A DNA stretch of 64,000 nt, from positions 421,378,757 to 421,442,756 of the forward strand of contig NC_081415.1 of the NCBI RefSeq assembly GCF_030272615.1, read 5' to 3'. Every line of letters starts with the position of its first letter. The first letter of the stretch is position 1. Source of the DNA: Cryptomeria japonica (Eukaryota > Streptophyta > Pinopsida > Cupressales > Cupressaceae). The position numbers and the translations under genes are program-made. This document shows, piece by piece, positions 13,891 to 23,881 of the stretch. The notes under the pieces were generated by a model. That model saw only the letters and a program-made list of their open reading frames with translations. It did not search any database and was not told the DNA's origin.

Positions 13891-14604
13891 GAGGCAGATG
13901 GCGATCACAAATGTAGTGACAAAGATCGTCTAGCAGGTATTATCAATTTCCCTCATGAACTGGTAATCGACGCCATAATGAATATGTTTGGGGAAGAATA
14001 TGTCCTAAATGAAGATAGAACTAGGGCTAATTTAGATATTGCATCCATGTTCTTAGCATTAGCAATGTACTTTGAAAGAGATAGAGGGGTGGTTAAAGGC
14101 ATCTGTAAAAGCCTATCCAAGAATTTCATTCTGGTGAATCTTGATAAAGTCCTAAATAACATCTATGATGACCTTACAATTCCTAAGCCAAGACATTACG
14201 ATAGGATTATGTGGAGGGATAAACCAGTACCAAAATATCCTATCCCAGTAATTGAGGATTGGGATGGGTTTGAAAGGAGAGAACCTGTAACTACCCACAA
14301 TCTCAATTTTCTTCTATGGCTTTTCCGTATCAAGAGGCTCAATAATCATCATTGGTTTGCTCAATGCCTCATGGAGAAAGGGATTTTTGGGCATGATGAA
14401 GTCTTGAACATACCCAATGCCTCCTTCCTAAATGATGATGAAGATGACAAGAAAGTTGCAATGGAAGGTTGCCTAAATGATGGTGAAGATGACAAGAAAG
14501 TTGCAATGGAAGGTTGCAAGGCCGAGCATGGAAAACGACGTGGCTGGAAGTGGAAGAAAAAAGGTGGGGATGAGGGCATGCCAAGTGATGGTCTCTATGG
14601 CTAA
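13891..14604 (+). CDS. Unrecognised ORF, 208 codons from first ATG
   Basis: The frame is open from 13891, after a TAA at 13888. The first ATG is at 13978 and the stop at 14602-14604. The predicted protein has a mixed N-terminal region with DRIMWRDKPVPKYPIP and VIEDWDGFERREP. Its acidic stretch is duplicated: 14428-14472 and 14473-14517 are 45-bp tandem copies encoding LNDDEDDKKVAMEGC and LNDGEDDKKVAMEGC. A basic end (KRRGWKWKKKGGDEG) follows. I cannot assign a family. Amino-acid use looks protein-like rather than random, and the setting between repeats suggests a transposon-derived or pseudogenised ORF. No promoter or intron was identified. Confidence 0.45.
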   Translation, partial: EADGDHKCSDKDRLAGIINFPHELVIDAIMNMFGEEYVLNEDRTRANLDIASMFLALAMYFERDRGVVKGICKSLSKNFILVNLDKVLNNIYDDLTIPKPRHYDRIMWRDKPVPKYPIPVIEDWDGFERREPVTTHNLNFLLWLFRIKRLNNHHWFAQCLMEKGIFGHDEVLNIPNASFLNDDEDDKKVAMEGCLNDGEDDKKVAMEGCKAEHGKRRGWKWKKKGGDEGMPSDGLYG

Positions 14605-14830
14605 GTCTGATAGGGTATCATAATTTGGTGGTTTAAGCCCATCAGGGGAAAGGCAATTTTGTTACTTGGTCAACCTATAGTTAGTAGCGTTGAAGTAATC
14701 ATTTAGTAATCTTGGCATTGTTATTGAATGTATTTAGGATGATGGTGTCTGGACTAAGGTCAGTTATATGGTAAATTTAAGTCTCTATGGATAGTACTTA
14801 TGCGTTATGGACATACTCCTGATAAGTAAT
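14605..14830. other. Short non-coding spacer
   Basis: Sequence between the unrecognised ORF and the old gypsy-type LTR. No polypurine tract abuts the LTR start at 14831, so this is not clearly the 3' end of an element. Confidence 0.4.
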
Positions 14831-14891
14831 TGTAGACATCTAAAAGTTGCACAACAAATTAAGTGAATTTTATTCATTTAATTATCCTTAA
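14831..14891 (+). mobile_element. Old gypsy-type LTR, left fragment (outermost nest level)
   Basis: Starts TGTAGACATCTAAAAG, close to the start of the Tat LTR at 16483 (TGTAGACACCTAAAAT). After 61 bp it is interrupted by the - strand copia element. The LTR resumes at about 41957. The last 35-36 bp of this fragment occur again at the right junction (see 41957). Confidence 0.75.
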
Positions 14892-15774
14892 TGTTAGACA
14901 GTTCAAATAACTGAAGGACAAATGAGAGGGGGGTGAATCAGTTGTCACCAGATTAACGGAACCTTAAGCATTTAAAACTCTATTACCAGAACACATAAGA
15001 TCAATACCGGAATACATAAACCAAAACCCGAAATAACAGAAATACCAATTAAGCACAAGCAACAATTAGATAATAGTTACCATCCACATGACACCAAGAT
15101 TTGTATGTGGAAAACCCGGTAAAGGGAAAAACCATGGTGGGAAGCCTACCCACAGTCAGATAATACTTCTACAGTAAGTATGTGATTACAAATTGAGGGG
15201 CCTGTACTTGCAGGAAGGCCAACAGCCTAGAGCACACTTCTCATTACAAAAGGAGTCTCACTAACTACATAAAAAATCCAAACTACAATCCGGAAGGAAG
15301 AATGGACTACAATAATAGCATCTCCTATGCTCGAGTACGGTTCTGATTAAGCTCAATACCGGAGATCTTAAACCTCTTGCATAAACCCAACTCGATCACC
15401 TATGATCAACCAAATCCTCTGCATGAATGATTATTACATTATTCGCTTGCATATAATGATCAACAATGAGATCATACACATATATATACAAACCCTAGAC
15501 CTTAAACAATTAGGTCAGCCACCTAGGAAATAAAACCTATTATATAATTATAAAACATGTCGGCTTGAGGCCCAAAAAATATCATCCAACCCATAAGTCA
15601 TCTCGAAAACACATCAAGAAGTTCCAACAACACGTTACATTAAGTTGGTCCATAACCTAGATAGCACTGGACCCAATTTAAGTCCACACACGCTAGAGCA
15701 ATGATCCCAATCAGTCAAGGAATGAACATGATCACCATCAACATTTTGAATCCCTTCCAGAAGCCGCACCAACA
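14892..15774 (-). mobile_element. 3' LTR of - strand copia, distal part
   Basis: Runs from the terminal TG/CA end at 14892 to the insertion point of the + strand copia. It includes the pyrimidine-rich CCCCCCTCTC-type sequence (read on -) that also ends the + strand copia LTRs, so the two copia families are relatives in opposite orientation. It rejoins its proximal part at 38221. Confidence 0.75.
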
Positions 15775-15779
15775 CCACT
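15775..15779. repeat. Target-site duplication, left copy (+ copia)
   Basis: CCACT immediately before the 5' LTR start TGTTGGCATTTC. The identical pentamer follows the 3' LTR at 38216-38220. Confidence 0.95.
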
Positions 15780-16482
15780 TGTTGGCATTTCAATAGAAAG
15801 GAGATTGTTGATATTCATTAAGGATATTGAGAAGGTTGTTGGAGATTATTGATATAACTGAAGAAGGATGATAACTATATTTATAACATTATTTTGTCAT
15901 TGATATCAAGAAATTGATTTTCTAATTCAGTAGGATGTTGCCATATCTTGAGAAGATTGATTTGAAGAGAATTAAGTGGTCGGTAAAAGACACAACAAGA
16001 ATGTGATAAGAAAGGGGAGAAATAAGATATTCAATGGGCAACTATTACCGAGTTAGACAATGATGAGATCATGATGTTTAGATTGTTCTGATATCCTACA
16101 TATGTTGTTGATTACAAGGTTAATACTATACTATGTCACCGAGCAAAGAACCTAGTCGGTAAACCGTAAGGTTATCAATATTGGTTAATGAAGGCGGAAT
16201 GTCTATCGAGTAAAGTTTACTATTTACTGAGTCGCAACCGAGTTATGACAGATTGTATTGGATGAATAAAAGCATTATTTAATGAAGGACAATGATAAGC
16301 TAGAGATGTATAAATGATTGGTATGCCGCGCATGAAGTTTGTTAAGGATCTATGGCAATGGAAGATCAGCAGGAAGATCTACAACTCATATTGAACCGCA
16401 ATAACCTTGTGCAAGTTCCAAGAAAGGAATGCAAGTCCCAAGGTGAGGTAAAATGTTTTCAGATCGAAAGATGCATTGAACC
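15780..16482 (+). mobile_element. Copia 5' LTR, first half
   Basis: Matches the 3' LTR from 36706. It differs by an additional short segment near 15830-15870 and by having one instead of three copies of a 23-bp unit (16148-16170 here, 37041-37109 there). It ends at GAACC, the target of the Tat insertion. Confidence 0.95.
16478..16482. repeat. Target-site duplication, left copy (Tat)
   Basis: GAACC immediately before TGTAGACACC. Repeated at 31189-31193. The single ancestral copy is visible in the other copia LTR at 37416-37420. Confidence 0.97.
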
Positions 16483-16504
16483 TGTAGACACCTAAAATTG
16501 TCCA

Positions 16505-16745
16505 GTCTAATTAAATAAATATTTTATTTATTTAATTATCTAATCCTAATTCTTCTATTAATTAAATAAATCTTTATTTATTTAATTAATTCATTTATCC
16601 TCTTCTAGCCTTATTTCTCATTTAAATAAATACATTTGTTTATTTAAATTATCCTTTTCCTAAATTAAATAAATATTTTTATTTATTTAATTATCCTACT
16701 TCTTCTATTAATTAAATAAATCTTTATTTATTTAATTAATTCATT
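16505..16745. repeat. Array of AT-only palindromes in Tat U3
   Basis: Five inverted repeats, each with arms of about 10-13 bp (AATTAAATAAA / TTTATTTAATT types) and a loop of 2-7 bp. The fourth and fifth look like a duplication of the first and second. The same array is present in the 3' LTR at about 30422-30662. Confidence 0.9.
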
Positions 16746-16899
16746 ATCTTTTTCTACACATGACACGTCATTCATCTCTTAATTCCTACACTACCTACCT
16801 CTTTCATTATTTTGGTATTTCTTTTACCTACCCTCTAATCCTAGCTGACCTCTCTTTTTACACCTCTCAATCTTAACCCTCCATTTCATATTGTGTCTT

Positions 16900-16908
16900 C
16901 TATTTAAG
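16900..16908 (+). promoter_or_regulatory. TATA-like box in Tat LTR
   Basis: CTATTTAAG at a suitable distance from the LTR centre. The 3' LTR has the same sequence. Function inferred from position. Confidence 0.5.
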
Positions 16909-17270
16909 AAGATGCTTCCTTCATTGTCAAACCCTAATGACCTAATCACTCATGCTAATGATTTTTCATGCAACTTGCTACATTACGATCCTACTTGCAA
17001 CCACATTCCGTTCTTTGTTGAGCTCTTGTGCATACAAAAATCTGAGAGCAAATATATCAAGCAAGATCAATGGAGATAGGAAGGATGGAGATCACAACCC
17101 TATTGGACATGTGATGGTATAATCTTTGTGATTTCATTTGATTTGCATTGTCTTAGGTAATCTTCATATGTTATGGTGGATCTTTGTTGATTGTTAGGCT
17201 AGGGTTTTGTGGTTGAATTCATTTAGCCTTTCAATATTGTTATTATTGTATCCATTTTCACCATAAACAT

Positions 17271-17290
17271 TTTGGCACGCCCGGTGGGAC
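17271..17290 (+). other. Primer-binding site of Tat element
   Basis: TTTGGCACGCCCGGTGGGAC begins two bases after the LTR end. The TGGCACGCCC core has the form of a tRNA 3'-acceptor complement (TGG pairs with CCA). I did not assign the tRNA species. Confidence 0.75.
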
Positions 17291-17369
17291 TCTTGTCCCT
17301 TTGCATTTAACATTTTTGTTGCAGATTTTGCGTTTTTGAAGTTGCAGATCGGACACTTTTCGACAACAT

Positions 17370-17690
17370 TTTAGGTATTTCCGCGTCTGAGAGCGTTCGG
17401 ATCGCGTCTCTGAATTTCAGAAGCATCTGCGGGATCGGGAATCGCGCCTGTGTTTTTGCCAAATTTTTTATTTTGCAGGTTTCCAGAATCGCGTCTGTGT
17501 ATCTGAAACGTGTCTGTGTTTCATCTGATCGCGTCTGCGTCCTGGAAGAGCGTCTGTGTGTTCTGAGCGCATCTGTGAATCACAGAACCACATCTGTGTC
17601 GTACAGACGCGTCTGTGTCTGGTATAACAGTGTCTGTGTTTACTGTTTTGAAATTTTCAATTTTGCTTTGATTCAATTTTTCAGATTTCG
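17370..17690 (+). repeat. GCGTCTGTG motif array 1 in gag leader
   Basis: About twelve variants of CGCGTCTGTGT spaced by roughly 15-40 bp. The invariant core is (A/G)TCTGTG or GTCTG. Spacer sequences are not conserved. The unit is too irregular for a simple satellite. Confidence 0.85.
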
Positions 17691-18238
17691 CGCTTAGGGT
17701 TTCAGATCTGGTTTTATTTTTTTTGCACTAACCCTTGCAGAGCTAACCAAGTTTGTGCAGCTTGTTTTGGAAGCAAAAAAACGTTTTTGTTGAAGGCCCC
17801 TTTTTTTTTCACAAAGTCTTTTTGGGTCTTCTAAAATTTACCTAACTTGTGTGCTTGCAGGAAGGGGTTATCATTTGAAACAACCCAAACTACTAACAAA
17901 TTTTGTTGCAGGTCCTTGGCTAGGGTTTTTGAGACTTTGTTGTGTGCCTTGTTTTCATAGATTAGCAAACACTTCCATTGGTGCACTAAAATTGAATCAT
18001 TGTCTTTTGTGTCTTGAGCAATAGGCTCTTTTTGTTTAATCTTTAGAGGGCCTGTCTTCCCGTGTGGTCATTAGGACTACTAGTGAGAAGAGAACGACCC
18101 AAGTGGTAGCGAGGAAAACCCACCTCTTCCGAACCACTATAATCAAATGTATTCATGGTGAAAACTATGGATAACGTGTGCTGATTAGTTCATACCGACA
18201 CTGTCTCCCCATAAACCCGTTTGATCAAATTTATTTGA

Positions 18239-18583
18239 TCATTTGTAGGGCGTAACCCCTACCGGCTGGGAGCCTTCTGTATTTACAGAGCTGAAAGTGC
18301 CGCATGTATGGCAACACGAGCGGATGCCCTTACTAGCACCTTTTTGTTTTAGAAGCCCAAATCCTTCTAGTTGTTGGGGTAGGAGGTCGGACCTCTGGTA
18401 GCGGCCCACACACATACGGTTCTTAGTAGAGATACAAAGTTCGCCATGGGGAGTTTTCATGGGGACTGATGCTTGGCTGACCCGAGAAGTGAGTGCCGAG
18501 GGTGGAGCCAGTGAGGTCAAGCATCTAAGTATCCGCTCTGAATAGTGTAGCCTCGGGGGTAAAACCCTATGTGGGATCAACAA
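18239..18583. other. Conserved-looking leader block, possible structured RNA
   Basis: A GC-richer stretch of the leader with an open frame on the antisense strand (114 codons) that matches nothing I know. Its base composition differs from the motif arrays around it. Between 18050 and 18620 the sequence looks more constrained than the rest of the leader, so a packaging or translation-control structure is possible. I would not call the antisense frame a gene. Confidence 0.35.
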
Positions 18584-18867
18584 CTATTGTCTTGGCCAGC
18601 CATAAGAATTGTGCTTGACTTATTTTAAACATTCAAAACATTCAAGACCAAACAACAAAACATTGTGTCTTTTGTGTTTTCAAGTGTATGCAAAACATTT
18701 TACATCAAACAACACACTTTTCTTGGAGTCATTTTGGAGTCTAAACACTTGCAAACATTGAGTCCTCATCAACATTGTGTCCTCTTGTCACAAAAAATAG
18801 TCAAACAGTTGGATTTGGTCACAGCAAAAACAACTTCACAAATTGGAAAAATTGCACGAAATTTACA

Positions 18868-19045
18868 GAAACGCGTCTGTGTCTATTCTAACCGCGTCTG
18901 AGTCATCTAAGCACGTCTGTGAAGGGCAGAATAGTGTCTGTGTCTGTAACAGCGTCTGTGTCTGTAACAGCGTCTGTGTCAAACAGAGACACGTCTGTGT
19001 CTGGGAATCGCGTCTGTGAAGTATACAGAAGCGTCTGTGTCCAGG
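18868..19045 (+). repeat. GCGTCTGTGTC motif array 2 in gag leader
   Basis: Nine copies of (A/C)(G/A)CGTCTGTG with spacing of about 14-25 bp, including an exact CGCGTCTGTGTC near 18872. It ends 490 bp before the gag ATG. Confidence 0.9.
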
Positions 19046-19531
19046 ATTGAAAATTTCACAGTCTAGCAAATAAAAGAAATCAGTTTTGGAATACTTGAGC
19101 TTCCTAGGTTGTTTCTTCAGGTTTCATCTAGCATTCAACCTGTCCTTGGGTCTCATACAGTCCATCATTGCTTCACATCTCATTTTACATTCACAATTGT
19201 CTAAACTTGAGTCAAAAGGTCACTTGCTTGTCCTCATCATACTTTGTCAACACACTACATACAACAACACTTTACTAAGTGGTCCCTCATCAAGGTTTCT
19301 TACCTTTGGGTCTCATTTGGTCTTACTTAGAGTCAAGGTCAGCTTACCTCATCAAGAGAAACTATCCTCTCTTTGGAAGTCACACCTACTCTACTACATA
19401 CATACTTGGTCTTACACTTTGGACATTGCAAGTACACCTCAAGATTCATTTACATTCCATACAACTCTTGGTCTTCCATACTCTTTCCATTTTTCATCTA
19501 GTCTCTCACATCTTGGTCAAACACCTAGTTC

Positions 19532-22500
19532 ATGGTTGAAACCCGCCTTCAAAAATCTAGGAGAAAAGCTAAAGAAGCTCAAGAATCCGCAAACATGAGT
19601 TCTTATGAGTATGACAATGATTTATTTTTCAATCCTGAGCACACTACATTGCCTGACATGGATGTTTATAGAAACATTCCAAATGTGGAAAACATAGACA
19701 CTACAAACAACAATGCTACACACAATGACAATGTGGACAACTTTTCAATACAATCAGCAGATATAGAAGAATCCATAATGAATCCTCATTTCAATAGATT
19801 GGTTGAAGAGATAATGAAGAGGGATAGACAATACTTCTTACACATGATGGCACAAAGTGGAGCTAAAATACCTCATGATTTTGACATGTCTCAAATAATG
19901 GAACATAGACCTTTGCAACAACCTCCCTCCAATATGGATCAAAGGAGGCCTAATAGTGGAGGAAATAGAGGACCACATATGGTACCTGAATCACCATCAG
20001 CTTTGCTTCAAAAACCAGAAATCCCACATACACACGATCAAACATATGATACTTACCTTCGAAGACCATTATGGAAGTCTTATGCAGATAGATATGCTCA
20101 ATCACATGCTCAAGCTATGGATCAATCAAAACAAGTGGACATTCAAAGGCATACTCAAAATTTGGACACAAGGAAACCTCATGTCAAATTTGGGGGCAAC
20201 ACAATAGAACATGACATGCCTATAGAATATGGTATACATGCACAAAATAGATATGGGGTTCCTCAACATGAAGCTATACCAAGTGCTCCATATATGCCGC
20301 ATCAATATAGACCTCCATATGGACATGTCTACGATCAGTATCATCCATACATGCAACAAGCTCCTCCTCAAATTGGCGTCCCAAACATGGGGTATGCTAC
20401 AAGAAATAGATCTCCTCCCAAGAGTAATTTGGAGCAACAAATAAGAGATTTACAAAAGAAAATGGAGGACATGAGTGCACCAAAACCAACATACACTATG
20501 AGAGATATATGTCCTTATCCATTTGATAAGAGCATCCCAATGCCTCCATTTCCTGCACACTTTGTGATGCCAAAATTTGACAAGTATAGAGGAAAGGGAG
20601 ACCCCAAGGCACACATACGACAATTTTTCACAGCCTGCATTGAGGTAGCGGCAGAAGAAACATATTTGATGAGGTTGTTCCTGCAGAGCTTAGGCGATCA
20701 AGCTATGGAATGGTTTTCTCAATTACCTCCCGGTATTAAGTCATGGGGCGACTTAGCAGAGGCATTCATTCAGCATTTCTCCTACAATATAGAAACAGAT
20801 ATCTCAGTCACTACTCTATGCAATACTAAGCAAAAGGAAGGAGAATCTTTTGCATCATTTTTACAAAGATGGAGAAATCTAGCTAGCAAATGCTCTTGTG
20901 AAATATCCCAAAAACAAATGGTAGAAATGTTCACTCAAAACGTTAACAAGGATATTGGCTATGATCTAAGGAAAGCTTGTTTGTCTACATTCAAGGATGT
21001 TATTGAAAAGGGCCTAGCAACAGAAAAGGTCTTAATTGAACAAGGAGTCATTAAGCTTTTCAAGGAAAACAAAGATGACTTTAAAGGAAAAGACAAGCCA
21101 AGATTTTGGAATAAAAACAAGAACACAGTCAACGATGGCGTTGTTGATGCCAATACAGTGAGACCCAAGTTCATCTTTTCAGGATCAAGTTCTACAAACA
21201 ATCAAGTAAATACTCAAACAACTTCCAGATCACGAAGGAAGTACACTCCATTAGGAGAACCACTTGAATCAGTCTTCAAAAAGCTTGTGGCAAACAAAGT
21301 GATCACAGTTCCAGATTTTCCTCCATATGAACCAAAGGTTAAGCCGAATTGGTGGAATGATGATGAGTATTGTGAATTTCATAAGAGCAAGGGTCATAAG
21401 ACAGGAAATTGCCATCGACTGAAGAACATTATGCAAGATCTCATTGATAGAGGTGACATTGAGATTGAGGGACATTCATCTAATCAAGAACATGAGATGT
21501 TTAAGGAACCATTCCCAAAGCATGACAAGGGAAAAGGTAAAGCCACAGATGATCAAGCCAACTATACTAGAGCACCTTACAACTATGACTCAACTATCAA
21601 CCACATCTCGATGGACAATCATATCTCTACTATTACTATCAAGAACAAAAATCCTGAGAATCCTCCTCAGAGACCCAGGATTGTTCTAAGAGGTGTGGAA
21701 TCTTCGTCCGAGTCTACCTCTGAATGTCATGTTACAACCCGTCGAGGTAAGATTACTTTGCTAGGTGCTTCCACTAAGAATGTTGCTTCTTCATCAACCA
21801 AACCAGAGTATGACCTTGTAGAACAGTTAGGGAAGACACCCGCGCTCATCTCCATCCTTGAGCTATTACGCATATCTCCCGCACATAAAGCTATTCTTGA
21901 CAAAATCTTGAGAGACACCGTCGTTCCTACTGATCTGAACGTGGACCAGTTTCAAGCCATGGTGGGATACCTTTCCATTCCACATTCCCTTACATTCACA
22001 GAAGCCGATGACGCATCTGTAAGTCAGCCACATAATGAACCATTACATATTGAAGCGTTCATACACAAACATCGAATAAAGCGAGTCCTGATAGATGGAG
22101 GAGCTGGTCTAAACATTTGTACATTGAGCACCATTAAACAATTGGGATATTCTAACAAAGCTGTGAATTCTACAAATCAAATCACCATCAAGGCCTATGA
22201 TGATGAAGAGCATTCATCCAAGGGCACAGTCACCCTACCTCTAAGAATTGGGCCAGTCACAAAGGATGTGGTTTGTCAAGTCCTAGATCTAGATCTCACA
22301 TACAACATTTTGCTAGGACGTCCTTGGATTCATGAAATGAGGGCAGTCCCATCAACATATCATCAATGCATTAAGTTTCCTCATAATGGAGTCGAGGTAA
22401 CAGTCAACGGTGATCCAAATCCGTTCATATATTGCAATAACCTGAGATCACATACTGAGACCATCATTCCCAGTAATCGTGAAGCTGTTCCTTCTTCGGC

Positions 22501-23008
22501 ATACATTGACCTTGAGTCATTGAAACCTTCGACATCAAAACAAGGTGAACTTAAAGGCAAATTTCAAGACAAAGGCATGGGAGAATACACTCTAAATCAG
22601 ACAATGTATTTACGACAAGTCGTGAGCTCTCCAAAAGAATATGGAAGGCCACATCCTAATAAGAAAATATCCATTATGCTATTCAAATGGGATCCTACTA
22701 CCTTTCAAAGATGGGGCGAACTGGAAGAGGAAAATTTATACAAAATGCTTTACAAAGACATTGAAGAGGACACACAAGATCAGATCAATATACCCTATGA
22801 GAAATATGGCAAAGGCTTCAAGATTCTACAAAAATTTGGGTATGATGGAAAAAGCCCTCTTGGGTTACGCAAAGAAGGCACTATGGAGCCCTTACAACCT
22901 GAATTGACTGTAAAAAGGGAACGCTCAAAGGGACTTGGTTTTCTAACTTCCAAGATCCACACTAAAAGGACAGAAGAGACATCACAAACCAAAGTTGCCA
23001 AAGTATAA
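19532..23008 (+). CDS. gag-pro: Tat Gag-protease polyprotein, 1158 aa, intact
   Basis: The first ATG of a long frame gives MVETRLQKSRRKAKEAQESA. The N-terminal third is Pro/His/Tyr/Asn-rich and low in complexity. Residues about 350-480 form the retrotransposon Gag core (DPKAHIRQFFTACIEVAAEE, AMEWFSQLPPGIKSW, KEGESFASFLQRWRNLASKC). A zinc-finger-like YCEFHKSKGHKTGNC follows near residue 615. The protease has LIDGGAGLNI near residue 852 (D-G-G in place of D-S/T-G) and ILLGRPWIHE. The C-terminus (about 1090-1135) reads YGKGFKILQKFGYDGKSPLG, resembling a G-patch. The stop is TAA, and the downstream pol is in the same frame. This frame alone looks able to make a full-length product. Confidence 0.93.
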   Translation: MVETRLQKSRRKAKEAQESANMSSYEYDNDLFFNPEHTTLPDMDVYRNIPNVENIDTTNNNATHNDNVDNFSIQSADIEESIMNPHFNRLVEEIMKRDRQYFLHMMAQSGAKIPHDFDMSQIMEHRPLQQPPSNMDQRRPNSGGNRGPHMVPESPSALLQKPEIPHTHDQTYDTYLRRPLWKSYADRYAQSHAQAMDQSKQVDIQRHTQNLDTRKPHVKFGGNTIEHDMPIEYGIHAQNRYGVPQHEAIPSAPYMPHQYRPPYGHVYDQYHPYMQQAPPQIGVPNMGYATRNRSPPKSNLEQQIRDLQKKMEDMSAPKPTYTMRDICPYPFDKSIPMPPFPAHFVMPKFDKYRGKGDPKAHIRQFFTACIEVAAEETYLMRLFLQSLGDQAMEWFSQLPPGIKSWGDLAEAFIQHFSYNIETDISVTTLCNTKQKEGESFASFLQRWRNLASKCSCEISQKQMVEMFTQNVNKDIGYDLRKACLSTFKDVIEKGLATEKVLIEQGVIKLFKENKDDFKGKDKPRFWNKNKNTVNDGVVDANTVRPKFIFSGSSSTNNQVNTQTTSRSRRKYTPLGEPLESVFKKLVANKVITVPDFPPYEPKVKPNWWNDDEYCEFHKSKGHKTGNCHRLKNIMQDLIDRGDIEIEGHSSNQEHEMFKEPFPKHDKGKGKATDDQANYTRAPYNYDSTINHISMDNHISTITIKNKNPENPPQRPRIVLRGVESSSESTSECHVTTRRGKITLLGASTKNVASSSTKPEYDLVEQLGKTPALISILELLRISPAHKAILDKILRDTVVPTDLNVDQFQAMVGYLSIPHSLTFTEADDASVSQPHNEPLHIEAFIHKHRIKRVLIDGGAGLNICTLSTIKQLGYSNKAVNSTNQITIKAYDDEEHSSKGTVTLPLRIGPVTKDVVCQVLDLDLTYNILLGRPWIHEMRAVPSTYHQCIKFPHNGVEVTVNGDPNPFIYCNNLRSHTETIIPSNREAVPSSAYIDLESLKPSTSKQGELKGKFQDKGMGEYTLNQTMYLRQVVSSPKEYGRPHPNKKISIMLFKWDPTTFQRWGELEEENLYKMLYKDIEEDTQDQINIPYEKYGKGFKILQKFGYDGKSPLGLRKEGTMEPLQPELTVKRERSKGLGFLTSKIHTKRTEETSQTKVAKV
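23006..23008 (+). other. In-frame TAA between Gag-protease and pol
   Basis: After GTA TAA the same frame continues CAA GAA GAT and stays open for 290 codons, so pol is not shifted relative to gag. Either pol is made by stop-codon readthrough or the TAA is a mutation. The codon after the stop begins with C, as in known plant-virus readthrough contexts, but the whole context is not a canonical one. Confidence 0.6.
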
Positions 23009-23881
23009 CAAGAAGATCACTATTCCACAGATTCCAACGAATGGGAATGGGGTTCAGACAAATCCTCCAGTGACTATGAGCTCACCGAGACATTCAGAGA
23101 GCCAGATGAACCCACAGAAGAAGAGGAATTTTACAAAAAATTCAGAGTTGGTCAAGAAACAACTCATAAGGATTCCGTACAGTCTTCGTTTCAAGGTCTT
23201 AGGTCGAAATCACATAGGATGAGGACACCTGTCCTAGAATGCGCTAATAGTGATGACAATTTGGATTCGCTCACGATCGAAACTGATGAGGAGAGTGCCA
23301 TCGATGACCTCGACGATTGCCTCGATATACCCGAATATAACCACATCTTCACTCTTAGCCCTGCAAACTTCGAAAACATTAAAAGCCTTCCCCTTGTTCA
23401 CCACCAACTCATTGACTGGGATTATGAAGGACCAGCACAATTTGACACATTTCAAAATGACGAAGCTGTTATTGACTATCTGGGCATACGAGATGATCTT
23501 CCCCCTGGGGACCACAAAGCAGGATATACCATAGAACTCAACAACGTGGCATATTTCAGTGAGGGTGTCGGACCTTCCAGTCGCAAAAATGTGAAAATAA
23601 GAACAAAAAAAGGGTCTTATGGCAAAAACCACACCGTGGCGCTATCTGACTCCAAAAAAGTAAAAAGAAAGGACGTATCTGAGGGCGAAAACCTCTCTGA
23701 GGCACTCGAAGATGGAAGGCTCGACATTCTCCCAGCATCATATGAGGAAAAATCATCTATGTTGGTAGAGGAGACTATCAAGACAAACATTGGTACAGAA
23801 GAGATTCCACACAACATATTCCTGGCTCAATCCTTGACAGAGTCCGAAAGATTAAAATTCATAAGCTTCTTCAAAGAATGA
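23009..23881 (+). pseudogene. Tat pol, N-terminal linker region
   Basis: The acidic frame continues from Gag-protease without a frame change (first internal ATG 23219) and ends at TGA 23879-23881. It contains IPEYNHIF-like and NNVAYFSEGVG segments, with ERLKFISFFKE just before the stop. The reading resumes directly after the stop with NFAWSYADMPGLDP, the conserved lead-in to gypsy RT, so the TGA is a disabling mutation. The function of the linker is unknown. Confidence 0.8.

Larger units (their letters stand above)
16483..17269 (+). mobile_element. Tat 5' LTR
   Basis: 787 bp, TGTAGACACC to CATAAACA. U3 (about 16508-16745) carries five AT-only inverted repeats of the ATTAAATAAAT...ATTTATTTAAT type separated by pyrimidine linkers. 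A TATA-like CTATTTAAG at 16900-16908 probably sets the RNA start. Confidence 0.95.

Noticed and set aside
18239-18583. Antisense protein gene in the Tat leader
   Set aside because: No recognisable domain, no start or splice support. Kept only as a possible structured block.
19956-20444. Alternative frames on both strands within gag
   Set aside because: Shadows of the 1158-codon Gag-protease frame, which has clear domains.
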